A stretch of DNA of 64,000 nucleotides. Origin: Deinococcus radiophilus. GTDB lineage: Bacteria; Deinococcota; Deinococci; Deinococcales; Deinococcaceae. Position numbers and translations under genes: made by a program. The stretch is taken from assembly GCF_020889625.1 (NCBI RefSeq), contig NZ_CP086380.1, forward strand, positions 949,001 to 1,013,000, in the 5' to 3' direction. This document shows, piece after piece, positions 31,218 through 39,206 of this stretch. Within the stretch, counting starts at the first letter, position 1. Every line of letters starts with the position of its first letter. The notes under the pieces were generated by a model. That model was not told where the DNA came from. It did not search any database and saw only the letters and a list, made by a program, of their open reading frames with translations.

Positions 31218-33040
31218 TCCACTTCCCCCAGCACGTCCAGCACCGCTTGACCGTACTGCTCCAGCTTCTTGGCCCCCACGCCGCTTACAGTACTCAGCGT
31301 CGCCAGGCTACCGGGGCGCAGCGCGGCAATGGCCGCCAGCGTCTTGTTGTCGAGGATGATGTAGGCAGGGACACCCTGTTCACGGGCCTGCTCGCCGCGC
31401 CACTGCCGCAGCGCCTCGAAGGCGGGCTGGGCAGCGGCGGGTAGATCAGCTGGTGCCGATGCTTTGCCCTTAGCCCGGCGGTTGCTGGTCGGGCGCAGCA
31501 CCTCCTCGCGCAGCAGGAAAGGCGTCTCCCCTTGCAGCAGCTCGCGGCTTTTGGGGGTGGCACTCAGGCCGTAGTGCTCACCGGCGGCCAGATACCCCAG
31601 GCTGACCATCTGCCGCAGGATGCCGCGCCAAGTACGCTCGTCATGCTGCGCCCCTACGCCGAAAGTAGGTAAGGTATGATGCCCCGCCTGCCGCACCTTG
31701 TCGGTGTCCTTGCCCAGCAGCACGTCGGTCAGGTGAGCGGCCCCGTAACGGTTGCCGGTCCGCACGGCGGCACTCAGGGCCATCTGCGCCTCGCGGGTCA
31801 GCTCGCGGACCTGCGGCGGGCTGATGCAGTTGTCGCAGTTGCCGCACGGCCCCTGATACTCCTCCCCGAAATAGCCCAGGATGCCTTCACGGCGGCAGCC
31901 GGCACTCTCGCAGTAGCTGAGCAGCGCGTCCAGCTTGGCGCCCTCAATCCGCTTGACCCATTCAGGAGCGGGCGAATCGCTCAGCATCCGGCGCAGGTTC
32001 ACCACGTCACCCAGGCCATAGACCATCCAGGCGGTGCTGGCTTCTCCGTCGCGGCCCGCCCGCCCGGTTTCCTGGTAGTAGCCCTCCATGCTTTTGGGCA
32101 GGTCCAGGTGGGCCACAAAACGCACATCCGGCTTGTCTATCCCCATGCCGAAGGCGACGGTGGCAACCACCACCAGCCCATCTTCACGCAGGAACCGCTC
32201 CTGCGCTCGCTGCCGCTCCGGATGGCTGAGGCCCGCGTGGTAGGGCAGCGCCGGGACGCCGTTCTCGGTCAAAAAAGCGGCGGTGTCCTCCACCGATCGG
32301 CGGGAAAGGCAGTACACGATGCCCGCATCACCGGAATGCTCGGCGCGGATAAAGTCGAGCAGTTGCCGCTTGGCGCTGTCCTTGGGGCCGACGCGGTACT
32401 GGATGTTGGGGCGGTCAAACGACGCGGTGAACTGCGGCGCATCCTGCAAGCCCAGCACGCTGAGGATGTCGGCGCGGGTGCGCTCGTCGGCGGTGGCGGT
32501 CAGGGCGATGCGCGGCACGCCTGCGAAGCGCCCTGCCAGCACGCCCAGACCCTGATATTCAGGCCGGAAGTCGTGGCCCCACTGGCTGACACAGTGCGCC
32601 TCGTCAATGGCAAACAGGGCCAGCGGCACACTTTCCAGCAGCCGCAGGGTGCCCTCCATCAGCAGTCGTTCGGGAGCCACATACAGCAGGTCCAGCTCAC
32701 CGGAGCGCAGCGCCGCTTCTACCTCGCGCACGCCGTCGGCGCTGAGACTGGAGTTGAGAAAGGCCGCCCGCACGCCGAGTTGCCGCAGCGCGTCTACTTG
32801 GTCTTGCATCAGCGCGATCAGGGGGCTGACCACCACGCCCACGCCGGGGCGCAGCAGACTGGGCAGCTGATAGCACAGGCTTTTGCCGCCGCCGGTGGGC
32901 ATCAGCACCAGGGCGTTGCCGCCCGCCGCCAGCTGAGAGACGATCTCGCCCTGCCGCCAGCGGAACTGATCGTAGCCCCAGACCTCTCCCAGCAGGCTGA
33001 GGGCTTGGGCAGAAACAGTGGGCGGTGCGCTGGCAGTCAT
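31214..33040 (-). CDS. recQ: ATP-dependent DNA helicase RecQ
   Basis: A 608-residue RecQ, a 3'-5' helicase in recombination and repair. Walker A TGGGKS is at 49-54 and DEAH at 146-149, with GMGIDKPDVR and QETGRAGRDG in the second RecA domain. Then come the zinc cysteines (CESAGC ... CGNCDNC), an RQC winged helix and a single C-terminal HRDC domain (about 530-608). D. radiodurans RecQ has three HRDC domains. The start is ATG 33040: TATCCT (33047-33052) lies 6 nt upstream and homology begins there, although the frame is open to 33304. Confidence 0.95.
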   Translation of the reverse strand: MTASAPPTVSAQALSLLGEVWGYDQFRWRQGEIVSQLAAGGNALVLMPTGGGKSLCYQLPSLLRPGVGVVVSPLIALMQDQVDALRQLGVRAAFLNSSLSADGVREVEAALRSGELDLLYVAPERLLMEGTLRLLESVPLALFAIDEAHCVSQWGHDFRPEYQGLGVLAGRFAGVPRIALTATADERTRADILSVLGLQDAPQFTASFDRPNIQYRVGPKDSAKRQLLDFIRAEHSGDAGIVYCLSRRSVEDTAAFLTENGVPALPYHAGLSHPERQRAQERFLREDGLVVVATVAFGMGIDKPDVRFVAHLDLPKSMEGYYQETGRAGRDGEASTAWMVYGLGDVVNLRRMLSDSPAPEWVKRIEGAKLDALLSYCESAGCRREGILGYFGEEYQGPCGNCDNCISPPQVRELTREAQMALSAAVRTGNRYGAAHLTDVLLGKDTDKVRQAGHHTLPTFGVGAQHDERTWRGILRQMVSLGYLAAGEHYGLSATPKSRELLQGETPFLLREEVLRPTSNRRAKGKASAPADLPAAAQPAFEALRQWRGEQAREQGVPAYIILDNKTLAAIAALRPGSLATLSTVSGVGAKKLEQYGQAVLDVLGEVD

Positions 33041-33102
33041 GGACTCAGGATAAAGGGGAGGGACGTAGGGGAAGGTGGTCCGGAAGCAGATCAGGTCTTC
33101 TG

Positions 33103-34071
33103 CTAGGCTTCCTCTATCCGGCGCAGCAACTCCGCTGCGGTGGGTTCGTCGACCAGCAGCCGCCGCATCAAGCCGCCGCGCAGGGCCGCCTGGAGCACCC
33201 CGACTTTGCCCAGACCGCTGACCACGCAGAGGGTGTTCGGATGCCCCGCCACGAAATCCAGCCCTGGTCCACTGGCGCGCGCATTGATCGGTAGCCCTTT
33301 CCAAGAGCCGTCAGCGCGAAAAAAAACGGTGGCAATATCGCCCACAACGCCCAGTTGATCCAACTCGGCCTTTTCATGATCGTCCAGCGAACCAGCAGCG
33401 TAGACATGACTGGGCCTCCCGGCGTGAGGACTGCCCACTGAATACACCAGCAGGTCGGCCCGCCCCTGCAAGTCCAGTACCTGCCGCACCGAACGCTCGC
33501 GCCACATCATGTCCTTGGTATGCGGATCATCGAAAAAGGTCGGCACCGGAAACAGGTGGGCGCGTCCCCCATAATTGCGGGCAAAGCGGGTCAGCGTGTC
33601 GGTCACGAAGCCGCTGACCAGTTCCTGAATGTTGGCGCTGCCGTTGAGCTGCACGAAGTCCAGCCCGCCCAGCCGCCGCGGTGTCAGGGCGTGCGAGACA
33701 GCGTCCAGCGTATTGCCCCAGGCCAGGCCCACGGTCATGCCAGGGCGCAGCAGGGTATCCAGCGTGGCGGCAGCGGCGTGCGCCACGCGGCCCAGCCATT
33801 CGTCCTCGGCGCTGCCGGGCGGTACTCCCACCACCTGCACCTCAACTCCTGAGAACAGGTCTTGCAACTGCCCGGCCAGGGTCTGTGGCTGCACCGCCGG
33901 ATCATGGATACGAATTTCCACCAGGCCACTTTCACGGGCGAACGAGAGCAAGCGGCTGACTTTGGGCCGTGAAAGACCCAGTTCGGCGGCAATTTCGCCG
34001 GTGGTCAGCCCCTGATGGTAGTACAGCCGGGCCACCTGCACGGCCAGGGTGGTCTGCACGGCAGAATTCAT
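33103..34071 (-). CDS. SorC/DeoR-family sugar-binding transcriptional regulator
   Basis: A 322-residue regulator with an N-terminal HTH (about 10-50: TTGEIAAELGLSRPKVSRLLSFARE) and a C-terminal sugar-phosphate-sensor domain (TVGLAWGNTLDAV, VVGDIATVFFRADG). This is the SorC family, whose members bind phosphorylated sugars. It is divergent from glpFKD and very likely regulates it, with a glycerol-derived phosphate as plausible inducer. ATG 34071 is preferred over GTG 34077 because TATGCT (34080-34085) is 8 nt upstream of the former but only 2 nt from the latter. Confidence 0.85.
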   Translation of the reverse strand: MNSAVQTTLAVQVARLYYHQGLTTGEIAAELGLSRPKVSRLLSFARESGLVEIRIHDPAVQPQTLAGQLQDLFSGVEVQVVGVPPGSAEDEWLGRVAHAAAATLDTLLRPGMTVGLAWGNTLDAVSHALTPRRLGGLDFVQLNGSANIQELVSGFVTDTLTRFARNYGGRAHLFPVPTFFDDPHTKDMMWRERSVRQVLDLQGRADLLVYSVGSPHAGRPSHVYAAGSLDDHEKAELDQLGVVGDIATVFFRADGSWKGLPINARASGPGLDFVAGHPNTLCVVSGLGKVGVLQAALRGGLMRRLLVDEPTAAELLRRIEEA

Positions 34072-34132
34072 TGCCACCCAGCATAACGGCTAAGCAAGTG
34101 GCAATCCGGAGAGACGGCGATTTCGGCGATCT

Positions 34133-34182
34133 TGAACATTTGATCATCCTAACTTGACATTTGTTCAGATAGTCGGCAGCAT
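34133..34182 (+). promoter_or_regulatory. glpF promoter with candidate SorC-type operator
   Basis: A -35 box TTGACA (34154-34159) has a weak -10 CAGCAT (34177-34182) 17 bp later. Overlapping it are TGAACA (34133-34138) and TGTTCA (34162-34167), an inverted repeat with a 23-bp spacer, and two direct copies of ACATTTG (34136-34142 and 34157-34163) exactly 21 bp apart. The two-turn spacing suits a tetrameric SorC repressor. Confidence 0.55.
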
Positions 34183-34249
34183 GGGGTCACTTCACAGTTT
34201 GTCCGGGTCGGCAGCAATGTAGCCGAACCGCAGAAAGGAAAGGAGCAAC

Positions 34250-35077
34250 ATGAAATTTACCCTGTTGCAGGAGTGTATCGCCGAATTTCTGGGCACCATG
34301 GTGCTGATTTTGTTCGGGACCGGCGTGGTCGCAATGGTGACTCTATTTGCTGACCCAGCCACACCTGGTGCGGTGGTCAACGGCGGATTTTCAAACATCA
34401 ACTGGGCCTGGGGGCTGGGCGTGCTGTTCGGGATTTTCACAGCTGGCACCATCAGCGGAGCCCACCTCAACCCAGCGGTCAGCATTGGTTTCGCGGCCAC
34501 CGGGCGTTTTCCCTGGAGCAAGGTCCTCCCCTACTCGCTGGCCCAGATTCTGGGCGCTTTCGTCGGGGCGGCCATCGTGTTCGGCGTGTACCGGGGACAG
34601 TTCGCGGTGGCCGATCCTGGTCTGGCCAGTACGGCGGGCGTGTTCGCCACCTTTCCGGCGCTGCCGGGCTTCTGGCCGGGCTTCTTTGATCAGGTCGTAG
34701 GCACGGCGCTGCTGATGGGCCTGATCCTGGCGGTGGCTGACAAACTGAACAACAAAGAGGGCGGCGCCTGGGGACCCCTGGCCATCGCCCTGATCGTGGT
34801 CGCCATCGGCATGAGCTTCGGGGCACTGCACGGCTACGCCATCAATCCAGCCCGCGACTTTGGGCCGCGCCTGATGACGCTGCTGGCCGGCTTTCAGAAC
34901 ACCGGCTTCGGGGAACTGCGGGTCTGGACGGTGCCGATCATCGGTCCAATCGTAGGGAGCGTACTGGGCGCTTTGATTTACGACTATGCCATCGGAAAGC
35001 CTTTGCAGCGCGCCCACCTCGCCTCGCAGCAGGCACAACAGGGCATGGACACCACCCCCACCGCCGGGCCGCAGTAA
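34250..35077 (+). CDS. glpF: Glycerol facilitator (aquaglyceroporin)
   Basis: A 275-residue MIP-family channel with six helices and two pore half-helices, carrying both NPA motifs: HLNPAVSIG and YAINPARDFGPR. The Asp after the second NPAR is a mark of glycerol facilitators rather than water channels. A strong ribosome binding site (AAGGAG) precedes ATG 34250. First gene of glpF-glpK-glpD. The last 25 residues are a polar cytoplasmic tail. Confidence 0.94.
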   Translation: MKFTLLQECIAEFLGTMVLILFGTGVVAMVTLFADPATPGAVVNGGFSNINWAWGLGVLFGIFTAGTISGAHLNPAVSIGFAATGRFPWSKVLPYSLAQILGAFVGAAIVFGVYRGQFAVADPGLASTAGVFATFPALPGFWPGFFDQVVGTALLMGLILAVADKLNNKEGGAWGPLAIALIVVAIGMSFGALHGYAINPARDFGPRLMTLLAGFQNTGFGELRVWTVPIIGPIVGSVLGALIYDYAIGKPLQRAHLASQQAQQGMDTTPTAGPQ

Positions 35078-35116
35078 GGCGCATCACTCTCCCTTCAGCT
35101 TCCCAAGGAGCCATAT

Positions 35117-36637
35117 ATGACCAACCAGAACAAATACATCCTGGCCCTGGACCAGGGCACCACCTCCAGCCGGGCTATTGTCTTTGACCGCCAGGGGCAC
35201 ATCCTAGCGACCGCTCAGCGCGAGTTCGAGCAATTCTTTCCTAGAGCCGGCTGGGTTGAGCACGACGCAGGTGAAATTTGGAGTACCCAGAGCGGCGTGG
35301 CCCAAGAAGCAATCACCCGCGCCGGGCTGCGCGCCGAGAACATCGCCGCCATCGGTATTACCAATCAGCGGGAAACCACGGTCGTTTGGGACCGTCAGAC
35401 CGGGCAGCCGATCAGCCGCGCCATCGTCTGGCAAGACCGCCGCACCGCCGAGCTGTGTGACCGCCTCAAGGCAGAGGGCAAAGAACAGACGTTCCGTGCA
35501 AAGACCGGCCTGCTGCTGGACGCCTATTTCAGCGGAACCAAGGTGAAGTGGATTCTGGACCATGTGCCTGGAGCACGGCAGGCGGCTGAGGCAGGCAACC
35601 TGGCCTTCGGGACGGTCGATTCCTGGCTGATCTACAATCTGACCGCCGGAGCGCTGCACATTACCGACGCCAGCAACGCCAGCCGCACCCTGCTGTACAA
35701 CATCCATACCGGCGACTGGGACGACGAGCTGCTTTCCCTGCTGGATGTGCCCCGCTCCATGTTGCCGGAAGTGCGGCCCTCCAGCGAAGTCTACGGCGAA
35801 ACCGCCGCAGGGCTATTCGGCAGCCAGATTCCGATTGCTGGAATCGCCGGAGACCAACAAGCAGCGACGTTCGGGCAGGCCTGCCTCAGCCGCGGCATGG
35901 CCAAAAATACCTACGGTACCGGCTGCTTCATGCTGATGAACACGGAAAAAGAAGCGATGCCCAGCCAGAATCAGCTGCTGACCACCGTGGCCTGGCAGCT
36001 GGGTGGGGAGCGCACCTACGCCCTGGAAGGCAGTGTCTTTATTGGCGGCGCGGTGGTGCAGTGGCTACGCGACGGCCTGGGCATCATCCGGCGCAGCGAG
36101 GAGATCGAAGCCCTGGCCAGCAGTGTGCCGGACACGGACGGCGTGTATCTGGTTCCGGCCTTTACCGGCCTGGGCGCGCCCTACTGGGACCCCTACGCCC
36201 GCGGCACCATGGTGGGCCTGACCCGTGGCAGCACCGCTGCACACATTGCCCGCGCCGCGCTGGAAGCGGTGGCATTTCAGTCGGCTGAACTGCTGGACGC
36301 CATGCAAAAAGATTCCGGACTGGACCTCAAAGAGCTGCGGGTGGACGGCGGAGCCAGCCGCAACGACCTGATGATGCAGTTTCAGGCCGACCTGCTGGGC
36401 GTGCCAGTGGTCCGGCCCAAAGTCACCGAAACCACGGCGCTGGGGGCCGCCTATCTGGCCGGGTTGGCTGTAGACTTCTGGCCCGGCACCGAGGCCATTG
36501 AACAGGCCTGGGAGATTGACCAGACTTTTGAGCCGCAGATGAAGGCCACCGAGCGAGCCGCCCGTCTGAGCGACTGGAAACGGGCCGTCGAGCGCAGCCG
36601 GGGCTGGGCCGAGGCCGACACCACCGCAGCAAGCTGA
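35117..36637 (+). CDS. glpK: Glycerol kinase
   Basis: A 506-residue FGGY-family kinase that phosphorylates glycerol to glycerol-3-phosphate. Motifs: [16 protein letters not shown] (phosphate 1), [14 protein letters not shown], the glycerol-binding [14 protein letters not shown], and the adenosine segment [20 protein letters not shown]. Full length. It has a ribosome binding site (AAGGAG) and lies 39 bp after glpF. A stable hairpin follows before glpD. Confidence 0.97.
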   Translation: MTNQNKYILALDQGTTSSRAIVFDRQGHILATAQREFEQFFPRAGWVEHDAGEIWSTQSGVAQEAITRAGLRAENIAAIGITNQRETTVVWDRQTGQPISRAIVWQDRRTAELCDRLKAEGKEQTFRAKTGLLLDAYFSGTKVKWILDHVPGARQAAEAGNLAFGTVDSWLIYNLTAGALHITDASNASRTLLYNIHTGDWDDELLSLLDVPRSMLPEVRPSSEVYGETAAGLFGSQIPIAGIAGDQQAATFGQACLSRGMAKNTYGTGCFMLMNTEKEAMPSQNQLLTTVAWQLGGERTYALEGSVFIGGAVVQWLRDGLGIIRRSEEIEALASSVPDTDGVYLVPAFTGLGAPYWDPYARGTMVGLTRGSTAAHIARAALEAVAFQSAELLDAMQKDSGLDLKELRVDGGASRNDLMMQFQADLLGVPVVRPKVTETTALGAAYLAGLAVDFWPGTEAIEQAWEIDQTFEPQMKATERAARLSDWKRAVERSRGWAEADTTAAS

Positions 36638-36704
36638 CCCGGCAGGGAATGGAAGGTGGAACCCCTGTCCGCCTCCCCCGATTCTCTACCCTATTTTCCA
36701 AGGC

Positions 36705-36736
36705 GGAGGGGCGGGCCATTCCCGGCCTGCCCCTCC
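36705..36736 (+). terminator. Strong intercistronic hairpin between glpK and glpD
   Basis: A 13-bp stem (GGAGGGGCGGGCC with GGCCTGCCCCTCC, one G-T pair) and a 6-nt loop. No T-run follows; the glpD ribosome binding site comes 5 nt later. It is more likely an mRNA stability or partial attenuation element than a full terminator. Confidence 0.4.
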
Positions 36737-36752
36737 ATCAGAAAGGACACCC

Positions 36753-38324
36753 ATGAGCCCATCCCCTTCCGACCCCCGCACTGAGCAACTCGCCCAGGCC
36801 ACCCAGGACCGCCGCTGGGACTTTATCGTGATCGGTGGGGGCGCTTCAGGCCTCGGTACTGCCGTGGAGGCAGCTTCACGCGGCTACAGCGTGCTGCTGC
36901 TCGAACGTCATGATTATGCCAAGGGCACGTCCAGCCGCTCGACCAAACTGGTCCACGGCGGGGTGCGCTACCTCGCACAAGGCAACGTCGCCCTGGTCCG
37001 TGAAGCCCTGCGCGAACGTGGACTGCTGCGCCGCAATGCACCTCATCTGGTCCGTGACCTGGAATTTGTCGTGCCGGGGTATTCCTGGTGGAGCGGCCCT
37101 TTCTATGGGGTGGGGCTGAAATTGTACGACCTGCTGGCCGGACGCCTGAACCTGGGGCAGTCCAAGTACCTGGACCGGGAAGCCGCGCTAGAAAAGATTC
37201 CCACCCTCCAGCGAAACGGATTGATGGGGGGCATCCTCTATCACGACGGACAGTTTGACGACTCGCGGCTGGCGATCACGCTGCTGCGGACCCTGGAGGA
37301 CTTTGGCGGCGTCGCCCTCAACCATGCCCACGTCACCGGACTGGACCGGGAAGCTGGACGGGTCACTGGCGTACGCTTCCGCGACGAGGAAACCGGGCAG
37401 GAACACCAGGTCCAGGGCCAGGTCGTCATCAACGCCACCGGGGTGTGGGTAGATGAAGTGCGGCGCATGGAAGACCCCTCGGTTAAAGCGATGCTCTCGC
37501 CCAGCCAGGGGGTTCATATCGTGGTGGACCGCCGATTTTTACCCGGCGACAGCGCCATCATGATTCCGCGTACCGACGATGGCCGGGTGCTGTTCGCTGT
37601 GCCCTGGCACGGCCACGCGGTGATCGGCACCACCGATACCGCGGTGCCGCAAGCGTCCGCCGAACCCCGCGCCTTGCCGGAAGAAACCGAGTTCATCCTG
37701 CGAACCGCGCAGCAGTACATGGACCCGGCCCCCACGCGGGCAGACGTAAAAAGTGTGTTTGTGGGCCTGCGCCCGCTGGTCCGCCCGCCCGACGCCACCG
37801 ACACCAAGGCGATCAGCCGTGACCACACCGTGGTGATTTCCGAAGGCGGCCTGGTCACGCTGACTGGGGGCAAGTGGACCACCTACCGCCACATGGGCGA
37901 AGACACGGTGAACCAGGCCGAGAACGTGGCAGGACTGCCGCGCCGCCTGAGCATCACGCCGGGGCTACACCTGCACGGCTGGAGCGAGGACGCGCTGCCG
38001 GACCACTGGCGGGTTTACGGCAGTGATGCCGCCAGGATTCAGGCGCTGCCCGGCGCACAGACCCAGCTGCACCCAGCCCTTCCCTACACCGAGGCCGAAG
38101 TGCGGTGGGCAGCCCGCGCCGAGAGTGCCCGCACCGCCGAAGACGTGCTGGCCCGCCGCCTGCGTGCCCAACTGCTGGACGCCCGCGCCAGCCTGGACAT
38201 GGCCCCCCGAGTCGCCCAGATCCTGGCAGAGGAACTGGGTCACGACGAGGCCTGGCAACGCCAGCAGGTTCAGGAGTACCACGAAGTGACGCAGGGATAT
38301 CTGCTGGACTCGGAAGCCTCTTAG
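36753..38324 (+). CDS. glpD: Aerobic glycerol-3-phosphate dehydrogenase
   Basis: A 523-residue FAD enzyme that oxidises glycerol-3-phosphate to dihydroxyacetone phosphate and passes electrons to quinone at the membrane. The FAD motif is IVIGGGASGLGTAVEAASRG; SSRSTKLVHGGVRYL is the GlpD signature; VPWHGHAVIGTTDT and LTGGKWTTYRHM are further conserved segments. The C-terminal domain from about 395 is present. Ribosome binding site AAAGGA. Third gene of the glycerol operon. Confidence 0.96.
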   Translation: MSPSPSDPRTEQLAQATQDRRWDFIVIGGGASGLGTAVEAASRGYSVLLLERHDYAKGTSSRSTKLVHGGVRYLAQGNVALVREALRERGLLRRNAPHLVRDLEFVVPGYSWWSGPFYGVGLKLYDLLAGRLNLGQSKYLDREAALEKIPTLQRNGLMGGILYHDGQFDDSRLAITLLRTLEDFGGVALNHAHVTGLDREAGRVTGVRFRDEETGQEHQVQGQVVINATGVWVDEVRRMEDPSVKAMLSPSQGVHIVVDRRFLPGDSAIMIPRTDDGRVLFAVPWHGHAVIGTTDTAVPQASAEPRALPEETEFILRTAQQYMDPAPTRADVKSVFVGLRPLVRPPDATDTKAISRDHTVVISEGGLVTLTGGKWTTYRHMGEDTVNQAENVAGLPRRLSITPGLHLHGWSEDALPDHWRVYGSDAARIQALPGAQTQLHPALPYTEAEVRWAARAESARTAEDVLARRLRAQLLDARASLDMAPRVAQILAEELGHDEAWQRQQVQEYHEVTQGYLLDSEAS

Positions 38325-38367
38325 CTCAGCGGGGGAACTGTTCTTCAGCCAAAGCCAAAGCGAATCA

Positions 38368-38389
38368 GGCACCCCGTCATGGGGGTGCC
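38368..38389. terminator. Terminator hairpin after glpD
   Basis: A perfect 8-bp stem GGCACCCC and GGGGTGCC with a 6-nt loop, in the 70-bp gap between convergent glpD and the lipoprotein gene. No long U-run. Confidence 0.5.
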
Positions 38390-38394
38390 GCGCT

Positions 38395-39060
38395 TCAGAC
38401 CCCTGGGCAGCGGATGCGCCCAGTAATCTGGTTGCCCTCGGCACCGATGTCGGGGGTGTCCTGGCACTCCACATCGCCCGCAATCTCATTGTCAATCAGG
38501 CGAACAGCGCCCTGGTAGTCACTGACTTCCACGCTGCCGTCGACCGTCACGTTATTCAGCTGCACGGTCCCACCCGCGCTCAGCTCTACATTACCCTTGA
38601 CGCGGCCTTCTTCCAGCACCAGGTCATACACCTGCTCACCCTGGACACTACCGCCCACCTGGGTGGCCGACAACGTGGCCGCCGAACCAGGGGCCAGCAG
38701 AATGCTTCCGTCCACTTCACTATCAAACAGTTGGCAGTTGGCTCCGGTAGGCACCTCCACGTTGCCCGATACCGACTGATGGGCCAGCACGCCGGAACAG
38801 GTCAGGTCACCTTCTACTTCGGCGGTGACAGGAGCAGGCGCCTCAGCGGTTTTGGCCGGGGCCAGCGGCTCGGCCTCAGCGACGTCTGCCGCCTCCTCTA
38901 CTTCAGCTGCCTTACCCTGATCAGCCGCGCCGGGAGCAGCAGGGATCGGAGCCGTTTCCACCTGCGGCACAGGTTCTGGCTCCGGTTCCGGCTCCGGGGT
39001 ACAGGCGGCCAGACTCAGGGCCAATAAGGGGGACAACAGCAGGACGGCAGCTCTCAGCAT
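38395..39060 (-). CDS. Lipoprotein with Pro-Glu linker and repeat-rich C-terminal domain
   Basis: A 221-residue protein with a lipoprotein signal peptide ending LAAC (Cys20). A run of Pro-Glu pairs and an Ala/Glu/Pro-rich linker (to about residue 80) follow. The C-terminal part has repeated beta-strand units (VSGNVEVP, VDGSILLAP, VGGSVQGEQ, VKGNVELS, VDGSVEVS, IAGDVECQ), each near the pattern xGxVxV, which suggests a small beta-helix like those of polymer-forming proteins. Four Cys in this region could form disulfides. Start ATG 39060 has GAAGGTG just upstream. Function unknown. Confidence 0.7.
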   Translation of the reverse strand: MLRAAVLLLSPLLALSLAACTPEPEPEPEPVPQVETAPIPAAPGAADQGKAAEVEEAADVAEAEPLAPAKTAEAPAPVTAEVEGDLTCSGVLAHQSVSGNVEVPTGANCQLFDSEVDGSILLAPGSAATLSATQVGGSVQGEQVYDLVLEEGRVKGNVELSAGGTVQLNNVTVDGSVEVSDYQGAVRLIDNEIAGDVECQDTPDIGAEGNQITGRIRCPGV

Positions 39061-39154
39061 TCACCTTCTAGCCTAGACCATTTTCTGGCCCTCTGGCAGG
39101 GCCGCACCTAGAGTCTGCTTTCAGGAACTATCAGCGGTCCGCAGCACCACCATT

Positions 39155-39182
39155 AAAAAAGCGCCCAAGGCTGTCACCCTGG
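39155..39182 (-). terminator. Probable terminator after icmF
   Basis: On the minus strand a GC-rich imperfect stem (CCAGG pairing with CCTTGG) and GCGC are followed by six T (39160-39155), 25-50 nt past the icmF stop. The rest of the 146-bp gap contains only the lipoprotein promoter region. Confidence 0.4.
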
Positions 39183-39206
39183 ACACTCTCCAGTGCTTCT
39201 CTGACG

